From Alphaproteobacteria bacterium UBA3768 (lineage in GTDB: Bacteria > Pseudomonadota > Alphaproteobacteria > CAAHEQ01 > UBA3637), in contig DFFU01000026.1 in assembly GCA_002372315.1 (NCBI GenBank), forward strand, positions 13,348 to 77,347: 64,000 nt of DNA, given 5' to 3'. The notes under the pieces are model-generated. The model had not been told where the DNA came from and searched no databases. It saw nothing but the letters and a program-made list of their open reading frames with translations. Below, in pieces: positions 27,211 through 35,347 of this stretch; the stretch's first letter is position 1; each line of letters begins with the position of its first letter. Made by a program: the position numbers and the translations under genes.

Positions 27211-28008
27211 ATGAAAAAGAATAACAAATATAAAAAACAAATGAGAAGAAAAAAAACAAATGCTGAAAAGAAGTTAGCACATACTAACTGCTTAAATCAG
27301 AAGGAAAATCTTACTTCAAGTATTGAGGAAGGAGAACAAGGTGGAAAAATACGTGTTTGTCATAGTATGATTCCTGCCTGGGGCACATCTGAAGATGAAC
27401 AACTTGCCAAAGAAGTATTCCTTTTTTCAGAAGTATTTGACATGTTCCAATCTGACAAAATGGTGAATTTTGTAATTATGAAAATTACTTTTTTGGGTAA
27501 GGATGATGATATTAGTGATGCTATTGAAAAATTAAAAAGTTTTTCATCAACTCTCTCACCAAGTTTTTCTATAAGTGAAAAAGCTGTTGCTGATGGAGTA
27601 TTCTTTGGTGGTTTTAATAAGCAAAGTAAGAGAGAGCACATTAGGTTAAGTAATGATGAATTATCTATTCAAATGGATGAAACATTTGATGTTGGGGAAT
27701 TATTTGGACTTAATCTAAATCAAGTTGAAAAGGTTTGTTTCACACTTCCAAAAGATTGCTCTAAAAAATTAAAAAAACAAACTCACTTATTGAGGTCTTG
27801 TCTTTTGGGAATGATGTATGATAATGAGTTTAATATTTCAGAAATCTCTATTTCTTGTGAAAATCAAGCAGTTCTTATTGACATGATGAAAATGGAGAAA
27901 AAATTACCTTTCCCTCTACTGACTGAATTAAGCAAAGATTATGATGGGAAAATCATTGCTACAATCTCTAAAACATTTGGTTTAGGTGCTTTTAAGAAAG
28001 CAGCATAA
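27211..28008 (+). CDS. Unknown protein of the integrative element
   Basis: The 265-aa protein begins with about 25 very basic residues (MKKNNKYKKQMRRKKT), followed by acidic/helical sequence. No domain is recognised. A C-terminal part has alternating strands and helices (FNISEISISCENQAVLIDMMKMEKKLPFPLLTELSKDYDGKIIATISK). It follows the 27-bp leader repeat and an AACTGAAAGG ribosome-binding motif. CG dinucleotides are virtually absent, as in all genes of the element. A nucleic-acid role is suggested only by the basic N-terminus. Confidence 0.75.
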   Translation: MKKNNKYKKQMRRKKTNAEKKLAHTNCLNQKENLTSSIEEGEQGGKIRVCHSMIPAWGTSEDEQLAKEVFLFSEVFDMFQSDKMVNFVIMKITFLGKDDDISDAIEKLKSFSSTLSPSFSISEKAVADGVFFGGFNKQSKREHIRLSNDELSIQMDETFDVGELFGLNLNQVEKVCFTLPKDCSKKLKKQTHLLRSCLLGMMYDNEFNISEISISCENQAVLIDMMKMEKKLPFPLLTELSKDYDGKIIATISKTFGLGAFKKAA

Positions 28009-28030
28009 ATCCAAAAAGTTGTATGTGGTT

Positions 28031-28057
28031 GGAGCAACTTAAAAGAAGTCCAACCAA
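28031..28057 (+). repeat. 27-bp leader repeat, copy 2
   Basis: Identical to 27157-27183. In this copy a GGTTGG just before the repeat pairs with CCAACC within it, and ACTT with AAGT, so the RNA can form a hairpin upstream of the gene at 28086. Confidence 0.7.
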
Positions 28058-28085
28058 GTAAATCTTACAGAAAAGGAGTAAAAAT

Positions 28086-28385
28086 ATGTGTAAGACAGCA
28101 AAAACCTTTGAAGGAGGGTTAAATCCTTCAAATAACAATGTTTCAACTTCAAAAGAAGAAAGAAACAAGACCCAAAAGTGGTTGGAAAATTGGATAAACA
28201 ACTCATCTGCTTCCAATGATGAAAAATCAAAGGTCAAGCAATGGTTGGAAGATTGGGTTAAAGATACACCAACTGCTAATGAAAGTAAATCCAAAACAAA
28301 GGAATGGTTGGAAAAATGGTGCTCCAATAACAACCAAAATCCAACAAAACAATTCCTTGAATGTTGGATAAAGGATTGTGCCTAA
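28086..28385 (+). CDS. 99-aa protein with four WLExW repeats
   Basis: After an N-terminal segment of about 28 residues, the protein repeats a short unit: KTQKWLENWINN, KVKQWLEDWVKD, KTKEWLEKWCSN and TKQFLECWIKDC. The units are 18-29 residues apart with spacers rich in Ser, Asn and Lys. Each is a short amphipathic helix with two aromatic residues on one face. It could bind a helical partner, RNA, membrane or phage protein. No family is recognised. AAAAGGAG precedes the ATG and the 27-bp leader repeat is 28 bp upstream. Confidence 0.65.
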   Translation: MCKTAKTFEGGLNPSNNNVSTSKEERNKTQKWLENWINNSSASNDEKSKVKQWLEDWVKDTPTANESKSKTKEWLEKWCSNNNQNPTKQFLECWIKDCA

Positions 28386-28394
28386 AATTAGGCA

Positions 28395-28430
28395 GATACT
28401 GCCTATGCTATATGTGTAGGCAGTATCCTT
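28395..28430 (+). terminator. 11-bp hairpin after the WLExW gene
   Basis: GATACTGCCTA pairs with TAGGCAGTATC around an 11-nt loop and is followed by CCTTTCT. A terminator is likely, though the T-run is short. Confidence 0.5.
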
Positions 28431-28488
28431 TCTAAAAATTACATTTTTTAATCATAAATACATTTGTAGTGAAAAAGGAGAAAATAAT

Positions 28489-29067
28489 ATGACAGATTTA
28501 ACAATTACTCAAAGACATATTTTAGAATTTATTAGGTTCAAAACAAATAAGGGTTTTCCCTTTTATGGAAGTAATGAGTATGTTGCCAATGCTTTGGAAA
28601 TAAAGGAAAGTTCAGCAAAAGTTCTTATCAACAAACTAATCAAGGATAATTATTTAATAAAATCCAGTGATATTAAGCATAAAAGAATTTTATCTTTATC
28701 TGGTAAGGAATATCCAAGAATGCCTTGGGTAAATATGTCAGATGTCAATAAATGGGAAATTCAAAAGAAAAGAGATGAATACCTCAAAGAATATGAAACT
28801 GCTGATAAATGGGGTTATAAACTTCAAGCAGAAAATGATATTCTTCAAAAAAGATGTGGTGATTTACAAAGGAACTATGATGAGTTAAAAAAGGTATATG
28901 ATGGGTTATCTAAACAATTACAAGAAACCTTTGTTCCTCAATATCAAGCAATGGCACAAAGAGTTAAAGGTTTGGAAAAATTACTAAAAGAGCAATATGG
29001 TCTTACAGATAAGCAAATAAGTGTTATGTTAAAACCAGTAAGTATTCCTATTGGAGAATATTGTTGA
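28489..29067 (+). CDS. Winged-helix protein with C-terminal coiled coil
   Basis: The first ~75 residues form a winged helix (TITQRHILEFIRFKTNKGFPFYGSNEYVANALEIKESSAKVLINKLIKDNYLI). This is similar to N-terminal HTH domains of plasmid and phage replication or partition proteins. Residues ~95-165 are a Lys/Glu/Gln-rich coiled coil with heptads. It is the nearest upstream gene to the iteron array at 29595-29739 and is the best candidate to bind it. AAAAGGAG precedes the ATG. It is convergent with, and overlaps by 20 bp, the ankyrin-like gene. Confidence 0.7.
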   Translation: MTDLTITQRHILEFIRFKTNKGFPFYGSNEYVANALEIKESSAKVLINKLIKDNYLIKSSDIKHKRILSLSGKEYPRMPWVNMSDVNKWEIQKKRDEYLKEYETADKWGYKLQAENDILQKRCGDLQRNYDELKKVYDGLSKQLQETFVPQYQAMAQRVKGLEKLLKEQYGLTDKQISVMLKPVSIPIGEYC

Positions 29068-29515
29068 GAGTTTTTAACTCCATATTCTTACAATATTCAT
29101 CTTTGGCAATATACATAAAGTCCCAACCTAATAATTTTCTCTGTTTCTTATCTTCTGTTGAGTAAAAATCTTTGTATTGGTTCAATAATTCTTTTATTTC
29201 TGCTTTTAATTCATCACTTGCTTCATCATTGTCATCAACATAGGTATAGCAAGAGCATCCATTAACATCCAAATAATTGGGGTCTCCACCTAATTCAAGC
29301 AGATATTTAACACTATCTGCTTTTAATGTAAATTGGCAACATAGTTGAAGTAAAGAAGACAAGTTCATAGTAATGGGTTCATTTATGTATTCTATGGTGC
29401 TTATAATCTCATCCATCTTTTTAGGATTACTCATAACATCTACCATATTCTTATATCTAATTTCTACATTTAAGTTGGCAGTTTTATTATTACCTAATAT
29501 TTTAATTAAAAACAT
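29048..29515 (-). CDS. Ankyrin-like small protein
   Basis: A 155-aa protein with one clear ankyrin-type unit (SVKYLLELGGDPNYLDVNGCSCYTYVDD, about 70-98) and a weak one before it. The C-terminal part is charged and helical. On the minus strand AGAGG stands 7 nt before the ATG. It faces the iteron region and is transcribed away from it. Function unknown; in mobile elements such proteins often interact with host or phage proteins. Confidence 0.65.
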   Translation of the reverse strand: MFLIKILGNNKTANLNVEIRYKNMVDVMSNPKKMDEIISTIEYINEPITMNLSSLLQLCCQFTLKADSVKYLLELGGDPNYLDVNGCSCYTYVDDNDEASDELKAEIKELLNQYKDFYSTEDKKQRKLLGWDFMYIAKDEYCKNMELKTLNNILQ

Positions 29516-29594
29516 TTCAAACCTCTTTTCTATATCATAAATATTTATTAGTTTTAGGTTAAACTATGTAATTTTTTAACCTTTTAATACAGGT

Positions 29595-29739
29595 GGAAAT
29601 GACTATTGCCACTTTTTTTGTAGAGGAAATGACTATTGCCACCATTCTTTGATATAGGAATCAGTATTACTCTCATTGAGAATGAATGTTTCAATTATTG
29701 AAAATGAGTATTACCATTAGAGGAAATGAATATTGCCAC
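29595..29739 (+). repeat. Six iteron-like repeats phased on the DNA helix
   Basis: The consensus is GGAAATGACTATTGCCAC with copies at 29595, 29625, 29657, 29678, 29700 and 29722. Copies 1, 2 and 6 are near-identical; copies 3-5 are degenerate (12-14 of 18). Start-to-start spacings are 30, 32, 21, 22 and 22 bp, so all are near multiples of 10.5 bp and lie on one face of DNA. Such arrays bind a cognate initiator or regulator. Confidence 0.7.
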
Positions 29740-29817
29740 CCCATTTTGGGATATGCCTTATTTTATAAGGGGTTTGATGGTGTTTTTTCTTCCTATAATA
29801 GTATTATAATAGAATTA

Positions 29818-29845
29818 AAAAAGAACTATTATAATAGTTCTTTTT
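29818..29845. repeat. 28-bp perfect AT-rich palindrome
   Basis: The half-site AAAAAGAACTATTA is followed by its exact reverse complement, with no loop. A smaller palindrome TATAATA-G-TATTATA lies just upstream (29794-29808). It could act as a bidirectional terminator, a protein-binding site, or a cruciform-forming origin element. Confidence 0.6.
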
Positions 29846-30146
29846 CTTCTTTTTGTATAATAGCAAACTTGTTTAATGGGGAATAATAGAGGTAGTTAAA
29901 TAAAGGGAGATTAAATAACCCAAATTAAACAAGCAAATAAGTTAGTCCAATTAAAAAGGAAAATAATATGGGGATATTAAACAAGGGAAAATAATATAGG
30001 GGCATTAGTCAGGTAAAATAATGAAACTGGAATAATGGAAACTGGGTGATGTGGGGTTGTTCTGCTGGGGTAGTTTTTTTGTGAGGGGACACCTCTAAAT
30101 GAGATAAATAGTTATGAGTAATTTTGAACTCTTTTTTCATTACAAA

Positions 30147-30173
30147 CCCCACCATTTCTGGTGGGGATTTTTA
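30147..30173 (+). terminator. Intrinsic terminator upstream of the small-RNA promoter
   Basis: CCCCACC-ATTTCT-GGTGGGG, followed by ATTTTTAT, a classical terminator. It insulates the small-RNA unit from the control region. Confidence 0.75.
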
Positions 30174-30194
30174 TGAAAAATAATTAAAATATTT

Positions 30195-30224
30195 TTGACT
30201 TTCTATGGGTAAATATGGTATAAT
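30195..30224 (+). promoter_or_regulatory. Promoter of the small RNA upstream of the restriction operon
   Basis: TTGACT and TATAAT separated by 18 bp. The expected transcription start is near 30231. Confidence 0.7.
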
Positions 30225-30230
30225 ATAAAT

Positions 30231-30345
30231 ACAATAAAAGAGAAATAAAACATCATCTTTTTTTGTTTTATCTAATATAATTTTCATTGTCATAAAACCA
30301 AGTTAATTGTTTTACCTGCCAGTAAAATGGCAGGTTTTTAGTATT
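30231..30345 (+). ncRNA. Putative ~115-nt small RNA ahead of the restriction operon
   Basis: The segment from the predicted start to the terminator T-run has no plausible coding frame. It has a 5' hairpin with stem ATAAAACA/TGTTTTAT and a 3' terminator hairpin ACCTGCC/GGCAGGT followed by T-rich sequence. Between the two is an AT-rich linker. It is flanked by terminators on both sides, so it is an independent unit. It could be a regulatory RNA, an RNA component of the defence operon, or an attenuator leader. No family is recognised. Confidence 0.5.
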
Positions 30346-30350
30346 TTTTT
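30314..30350 (+). terminator. Terminator of the small RNA
   Basis: ACCTGCC and GGCAGGT form a 7-bp stem with an AGTAAAAT loop, followed by TTTTTAGTATTTTTTT. Confidence 0.75.
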
Positions 30351-30391
30351 ATATGAGATGTCAAAATCTGCCATCCTAAAAACTTTTTAGT

Positions 30392-30420
30392 TTGCTTTTT
30401 TTATCATAATAGTTTAACAT
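30392..30420 (+). promoter_or_regulatory. Candidate promoter of the restriction operon
   Basis: TTGCTT-N17-TAACAT, 35 bp before the ATG at 30455. Its -10 is imperfect, so expression may be modest. Confidence 0.45.
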
Positions 30421-30454
30421 ATCCCAATGATTAAATCAACACAAGGGAGTTGTT

Positions 30455-33400
30455 ATGACCAAACCAATAGTTTCATTTAATGATGTTTTATCCAAGTTTA
30501 GAGCAGAAGCATTCTCTGAAAGGGATAAAGGGTTCAGATTTGAAAAACTGATGAAGAAATATCTTCAAATTGAACCTCAATACAAAAACATCTTAAAGAC
30601 AGTGTGGTTATGGAATGAGTTTCCATTTAGAAATGATTTTAGTGGAAAAGATACAGGAATTGACTTGGTTGCTCAAACAGTTGAAGGAGATTACTGGGCA
30701 ATTCAATGTAAATGTTTCAGAGAGGATGCTTATATTGACAAATCAGGTGTTGATAGTTTCTTATCCACATCCAGTAAAAGTTTCATGGGAGAAGATGGTA
30801 AAAGCAAACAATTTACCCAAAGATTATGGATTTCTACAACAAATCATTGGAATAGTGAAGCAGAAGAAACCATTAAAAACCAAAATCCCCCACTTCACAG
30901 GATTAGTTTAACAGATTTACAAAACACATCTGATTACATTGACTGGGATGAATTGGTCAATGGTATGGAAACAAGTGCCTTAAAAGAGAAAAAACATCCC
31001 AGAGACCACCAAATCCAAGCAATCAACAACTTCCATGAACATTTTAAAAATGCTGATAGAGGTAAGTTGATTATGGCATGTGGGACAGGTAAGACCTATA
31101 CATCCTTAAAGATTGCTGAAAATGAAACTGATGGGAAAGGAACAATCCTGTTTTTAGTGCCATCTATTGCTTTATTGGGTCAAACTTTAAGAGAATGGAG
31201 TGCCCAAGCAGAAAAACCCATTTATCCTATCTGTATCTGTTCTGATGCTACTGTTGGACAGGATGAAGATGATGATATAAGTGTAGTTGATTTAGCATTA
31301 CCTGCCAGCACAAATGTGAGAAGCATTGTCAATCAGTTTGAAGTTGCTAAAAAGAACCAGAAGGGAATGATAGTTGTATTCTCAACTTACCAATCCATAG
31401 ATGTTATTTCCAAAGCACAAGCAGAATTAAATAAAAGACAGAAGGATAACTGTATCTTTGACTTGATTATCTGTGATGAAGCACACAGAACCACTGGAAT
31501 TATCTTAAAGGATAAAGAAAAAGGTGGTTATGATGAAAAATCCTTTACCAAAGTCCATGACAATAAATGGGTTGAAGCAAAGAAAAGATTGTATATGACA
31601 GCAACTCCAAGATTGTATAAGGAAGATGCCAAGAAAAAAGCAGAAGAAGGTGATGCTATACTTTGTTCAATGGATGATGAAGCAATTTATGGACAAGAAG
31701 TTTATAGAATTGGATTTGGTGAAGCAGTTGATAAGAGGTTGTTATCAGATTACAAGGTCTTGGTTTTAACATTAAAAGAAGAACAAATCCCAGCAGCATT
31801 TAGAAGTATCATCAACTCTGGTAAGAAAGATAAAGAAATTACCACAGATGATGTCAGTAAGTTGATTGGATGTATAAATGCTCTGTCTAAAAGGGTTATA
31901 GAAGCAGATAAAGAGTTCAATGATGATAGAGCACCCATGAGGAAAGCAGTTGCTTTCTGCCAAAGCATTAAAGCATCCAAAATGATTACTGGGATGTTTA
32001 ATGAGCATAAAGATACCTATTACAATTCTCTCCCACAGGAAGAAAGAGAAAAGTTGGTGGGTGTAGAAGCAAAGCATATAGATGGAACAATGGGAGCAAG
32101 TCAAAGAGATGAATTATTGACTTGGTTAAAAGATACCCCAGAAGATGGTAAAGAATGCCATATTTTAACCAATGTGAAGTGTTTGTCAGAAGGTGTTGAT
32201 GTGCCATCACTGGATGCTGTGATGTTCTTGGCAGCAAGAAACAGTCAGGTTGATGTGGTCCAATCTGTTGGAAGAGTTATGAGAACAGCACCTGATAAGA
32301 AGTATGGATACATCATTATTCCTGTAATGATACCAGAAGGAATTAAACCAGAAGAAGCATTGGAGGATAACAAAAGATATGCTGTTATTTGGACAGTATT
32401 GAATGCTTTAAGAGCACATGATGACAGATTTGATGCTGAAATCAACAAAATCAACTTGAATAAGAAGAAAGGTGATAGAATAAAAGTCATTGGTGTTGGT
32501 AATGGTGAAGATGATGGGGATGGTAGTGGAAAACCAACCAGTAGAGACACCCAATTAGAAAGACAATTGACTTTACCATTAGCAGAATTACAAGAATTAC
32601 AAAATGTGATTTATGCCAAAATGGTTCAAAAGGTTGGCAGTAAGAGATATTGGGTTCAATGGGCACAAGATGTTGCCAAGATTGCTCAAAGATATATTGT
32701 TAAAATCAACCATCTAATTGAAACAGATACTAAATCACAAGAAGTATTCAATAAGTTCTTAAAAGGTTTAAGAAAGAACATCAACCCATCTGTATCCAAA
32801 GATGAAGCAATCCAAATGTTGGCACAGCATTTGATTACCCAACCTGTGTTTGAAGCATTGTTTGAAAATTATTCATTTGTATCCAACAACCCTGTATCTA
32901 AATCCTTACAAAAGATGGTGGATTTATTGGAAAAGCAAGCAATGGATGAAGAAGGTGAGAAGACCCTTCATAAGTTCTATGAATCTGTTAAAGAGAGAGT
33001 TAAAGGGATTGACAATGCTGATGGCAGACAGAAGATTATTATTGAACTGTATGATAAGTTCTTCAAAACTGCTTTCCCAAAGGTTGTGGAACAGTTGGGA
33101 ATTGTCTATACACCAATAGAAGTAGTTGATTTTATAAACAATTCTGTTGCCCAAGTATTGAAAAAAGAGTTTAACAGGAACTTGTCTGATGAAAATATTC
33201 ATATCCTTGACCCATTTACAGGGACAGGAACATTTATTACGAGGTTGATTCAAACTGGTTTAATTGATAAGGAAGCATTACCAAGAAAGTATGCCAAAGA
33301 ACTTCATGCCAATGAGATTGTGCTGTTGGCATATTACATTGCTTCAATCAATATTGAAAATGCTTACCATGATGCTGTGGGTATGGAAAATGGTTATAAG

Positions 33401-35347
33401 TCATTTGATGGTATTTGTTTGACAGATACCTTCCAATTGGGGGAAACAGATGAAGCAACCAACCTGTTTGATGAAATGCTCCCACAAAACTCTGAAAGAG
33501 TGATGGAACAAAAGAAATTACCTGTCAGGGTAATCATTGGGAATCCACCTTATTCCATTGGTCAGAAGTCAGCAAATGATAATGCCCAAAACCAATCTTA
33601 TCCAAAATTGGATAGAAGAGTTGAAGAAACTTATGCTAAATATTCCAATGCTGCTTTGAACAAAGGATTATATGATAGTTATATCAAAGCATTCAGGTGG
33701 TCATCTGATAGAATTGATGAAAAGAATGGAGGTATAATTGCCTTTGTATCAAATGGTAGTTGGATTGATGGGCAATCTATGGATGGTTTAAGAAAAGCAT
33801 TTGAAAAAGAGTTTAATTCCATATATGTCTTTAATATGAGAGGAAATACCAGAACAAGTGGAGAAACAGCAAGAAAAGAAGGGGGACAAACATTTGGAAG
33901 TGGATGTAGAACAACTGTTGCTATCACAATCTTGGTTAAAAATCCAAAAGTTGAAACAGAAAAAGCAACCATCTATTATACACAAGTTCCTGATTATCAA
34001 AGTAGAGAGGACAAATTAGCATTATTAGCACACTATAAGGATATTACCAATAGTAGGATACAATTTAAGGTCCTAAAACCCAATGAACATGGGGATTGGT
34101 TAAATCAAAGAAGTGATTTATTCAGTTCCTTCATACCCGTTGAACCTGATAAAAAGTTCAATCTTAAATCAACAAGTATGTTTAATTTAAATGTTATTGG
34201 AGTAGCAACTAATAGAGATGCCTGGGTGTATAATTATTCACAAAGAAATTTGGAAAGTAATGTGAGAAAAATGGTTGATTTTTATAATGAACAAAGAAAA
34301 GGGTATCAAACAGCATTACAAAAAAACAACTTGTTGAAAGTTGAGGATTTTATTGATATAGACCCAAAGAAAATTAGTTGGACAAGAAGTTTAAGAAATC
34401 AAGTTAAAAATAACAAAGAAAATACATATCAGTCAGATGTTTATTATGAAGGTTGTTACAGACCATATTGTAAGCAACATTTGTATTATGAAAACTCATT
34501 TATTGAAAGTCCTGGTTTAAGTAAGCAATTATTCCCAACATCACAGCATAAAAATATGTGTATTGCTGTATCTGGCATTGGTGCTGGAAAAGATTTCTCA
34601 ACTTTAATTGTAAATCAAGTTCCTTGCTTGGATATGGTTGAGAAAGGTCAATGCTTTCCACTCTATTACTATGAAAAGAATGAAGGGAATATTGGAACAT
34701 TGTTTGATGATGGGAAAGACCAATATATCAGAAGAGATGGTATAACTGACTTTATCTTGGAACAATGTAGAACTAGATATGGACATAAAGTATCCAAAGA
34801 GGATATCTTCTATTATGTCTATGGATTATTACATTCCAATGATTACAGAACCCAATTTGCTGCTGATTTGAAGAAAATGTTACCCAGAATACCATTAGTG
34901 GATATTCCAAATGATTTCTTTGAGTTTAGTAAGGCAGGAAGACAATTGGCAGAACTTCATTTGAACTATGAAACTGTGCCTGCTTATCCAGATGTAGAGG
35001 TTATTGGTGAAGAAAAAGGAAACTTCCATGTGGATAAGATAACATTTGCCAAAAAGGATGGTGAAGTTGATAAAACAACCTTGATTTACAATTCTTCCAT
35101 CAAAATTACCAATATCCCATTAGAAGCATATGACTATGTTGTCAATGGAAAGTCAGCAATAGAATGGATTATGGACAGATACCAAGTCAAAGTTGATAAG
35201 GATAGTGGTATCAAAAATGACCCAAATGACTGGGGATTAGAACATAATAATCCCAGATACATCTTGGATCTGATTTTATCAGTTATAACAGTCAGTATGG
35301 CAACCAATGAAATAGTTAAAAAATTACCAAAGTTGGATTTGAAATAA
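30455..35347 (+). CDS. Type ISP-like restriction-modification enzyme (nuclease, helicase, N6-adenine methylase)
   Basis: A 1630-aa single polypeptide with all modules of type ISP enzymes such as LlaGI/LlaBIII, and close to their length. An Mrr-like nuclease has D70 and Q84-C-K86. An SF2 helicase/translocase has Walker A 208-214 (ACGTGKT), D341-E-A-H344, MTATPRL and QSVGRVMRT near 603. A helical linker follows. The methylase has motif I DPFTGTGTF (919-927) and N1030-P-P-Y1033. The C-terminal ~450 residues are the probable target recognition domain. It would methylate and cleave DNA in the cytoplasm. AAGGGAG precedes the ATG. It overlaps the PIF1-like gene by TAATG. Its recognition site cannot be read from sequence. 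Confidence 0.88.
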   Translation: MTKPIVSFNDVLSKFRAEAFSERDKGFRFEKLMKKYLQIEPQYKNILKTVWLWNEFPFRNDFSGKDTGIDLVAQTVEGDYWAIQCKCFREDAYIDKSGVDSFLSTSSKSFMGEDGKSKQFTQRLWISTTNHWNSEAEETIKNQNPPLHRISLTDLQNTSDYIDWDELVNGMETSALKEKKHPRDHQIQAINNFHEHFKNADRGKLIMACGTGKTYTSLKIAENETDGKGTILFLVPSIALLGQTLREWSAQAEKPIYPICICSDATVGQDEDDDISVVDLALPASTNVRSIVNQFEVAKKNQKGMIVVFSTYQSIDVISKAQAELNKRQKDNCIFDLIICDEAHRTTGIILKDKEKGGYDEKSFTKVHDNKWVEAKKRLYMTATPRLYKEDAKKKAEEGDAILCSMDDEAIYGQEVYRIGFGEAVDKRLLSDYKVLVLTLKEEQIPAAFRSIINSGKKDKEITTDDVSKLIGCINALSKRVIEADKEFNDDRAPMRKAVAFCQSIKASKMITGMFNEHKDTYYNSLPQEEREKLVGVEAKHIDGTMGASQRDELLTWLKDTPEDGKECHILTNVKCLSEGVDVPSLDAVMFLAARNSQVDVVQSVGRVMRTAPDKKYGYIIIPVMIPEGIKPEEALEDNKRYAVIWTVLNALRAHDDRFDAEINKINLNKKKGDRIKVIGVGNGEDDGDGSGKPTSRDTQLERQLTLPLAELQELQNVIYAKMVQKVGSKRYWVQWAQDVAKIAQRYIVKINHLIETDTKSQEVFNKFLKGLRKNINPSVSKDEAIQMLAQHLITQPVFEALFENYSFVSNNPVSKSLQKMVDLLEKQAMDEEGEKTLHKFYESVKERVKGIDNADGRQKIIIELYDKFFKTAFPKVVEQLGIVYTPIEVVDFINNSVAQVLKKEFNRNLSDENIHILDPFTGTGTFITRLIQTGLIDKEALPRKYAKELHANEIVLLAYYIASINIENAYHDAVGMENGYKSFDGICLTDTFQLGETDEATNLFDEMLPQNSERVMEQKKLPVRVIIGNPPYSIGQKSANDNAQNQSYPKLDRRVEETYAKYSNAALNKGLYDSYIKAFRWSSDRIDEKNGGIIAFVSNGSWIDGQSMDGLRKAFEKEFNSIYVFNMRGNTRTSGETARKEGGQTFGSGCRTTVAITILVKNPKVETEKATIYYTQVPDYQSREDKLALLAHYKDITNSRIQFKVLKPNEHGDWLNQRSDLFSSFIPVEPDKKFNLKSTSMFNLNVIGVATNRDAWVYNYSQRNLESNVRKMVDFYNEQRKGYQTALQKNNLLKVEDFIDIDPKKISWTRSLRNQVKNNKENTYQSDVYYEGCYRPYCKQHLYYENSFIESPGLSKQLFPTSQHKNMCIAVSGIGAGKDFSTLIVNQVPCLDMVEKGQCFPLYYYEKNEGNIGTLFDDGKDQYIRRDGITDFILEQCRTRYGHKVSKEDIFYYVYGLLHSNDYRTQFAADLKKMLPRIPLVDIPNDFFEFSKAGRQLAELHLNYETVPAYPDVEVIGEEKGNFHVDKITFAKKDGEVDKTTLIYNSSIKITNIPLEAYDYVVNGKSAIEWIMDRYQVKVDKDSGIKNDPNDWGLEHNNPRYILDLILSVITVSMATNEIVKKLPKLDLK

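Larger units (their letters stand above)
29516..30454. other. 939-bp non-coding control region of the element
   Basis: No convincing gene lies here. It contains six iteron-like repeats (29595-29739), a 28-bp perfect palindrome (29818-29845), two direct copies of a GGAAAATAATAT(G/A)-type sequence (about 29959 and 29987), a terminator hairpin (30147-30173), a promoter (30195-30224), a small-RNA unit ending in a second terminator (30314-30350), and a candidate promoter for the restriction operon (30392-30420). The layout resembles a replication or copy-control region joined to a small RNA. Confidence 0.6.

Noticed and set aside
29595..29739. CRISPR array
   Set aside because: Repeats are short, spacing is irregular but helix-phased, the intervals are not unique spacers, and no cas gene is present.
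29686..29886. 66-codon frame across the iterons and palindrome
   Set aside because: It runs through repeats and a palindrome, has no ribosome-binding site, and gives a low-complexity product.
30455..35347. A methylase that could explain CG depletion
   Set aside because: The NPPY motif marks N6-adenine methylation, so it cannot cause loss of CG by cytosine deamination.
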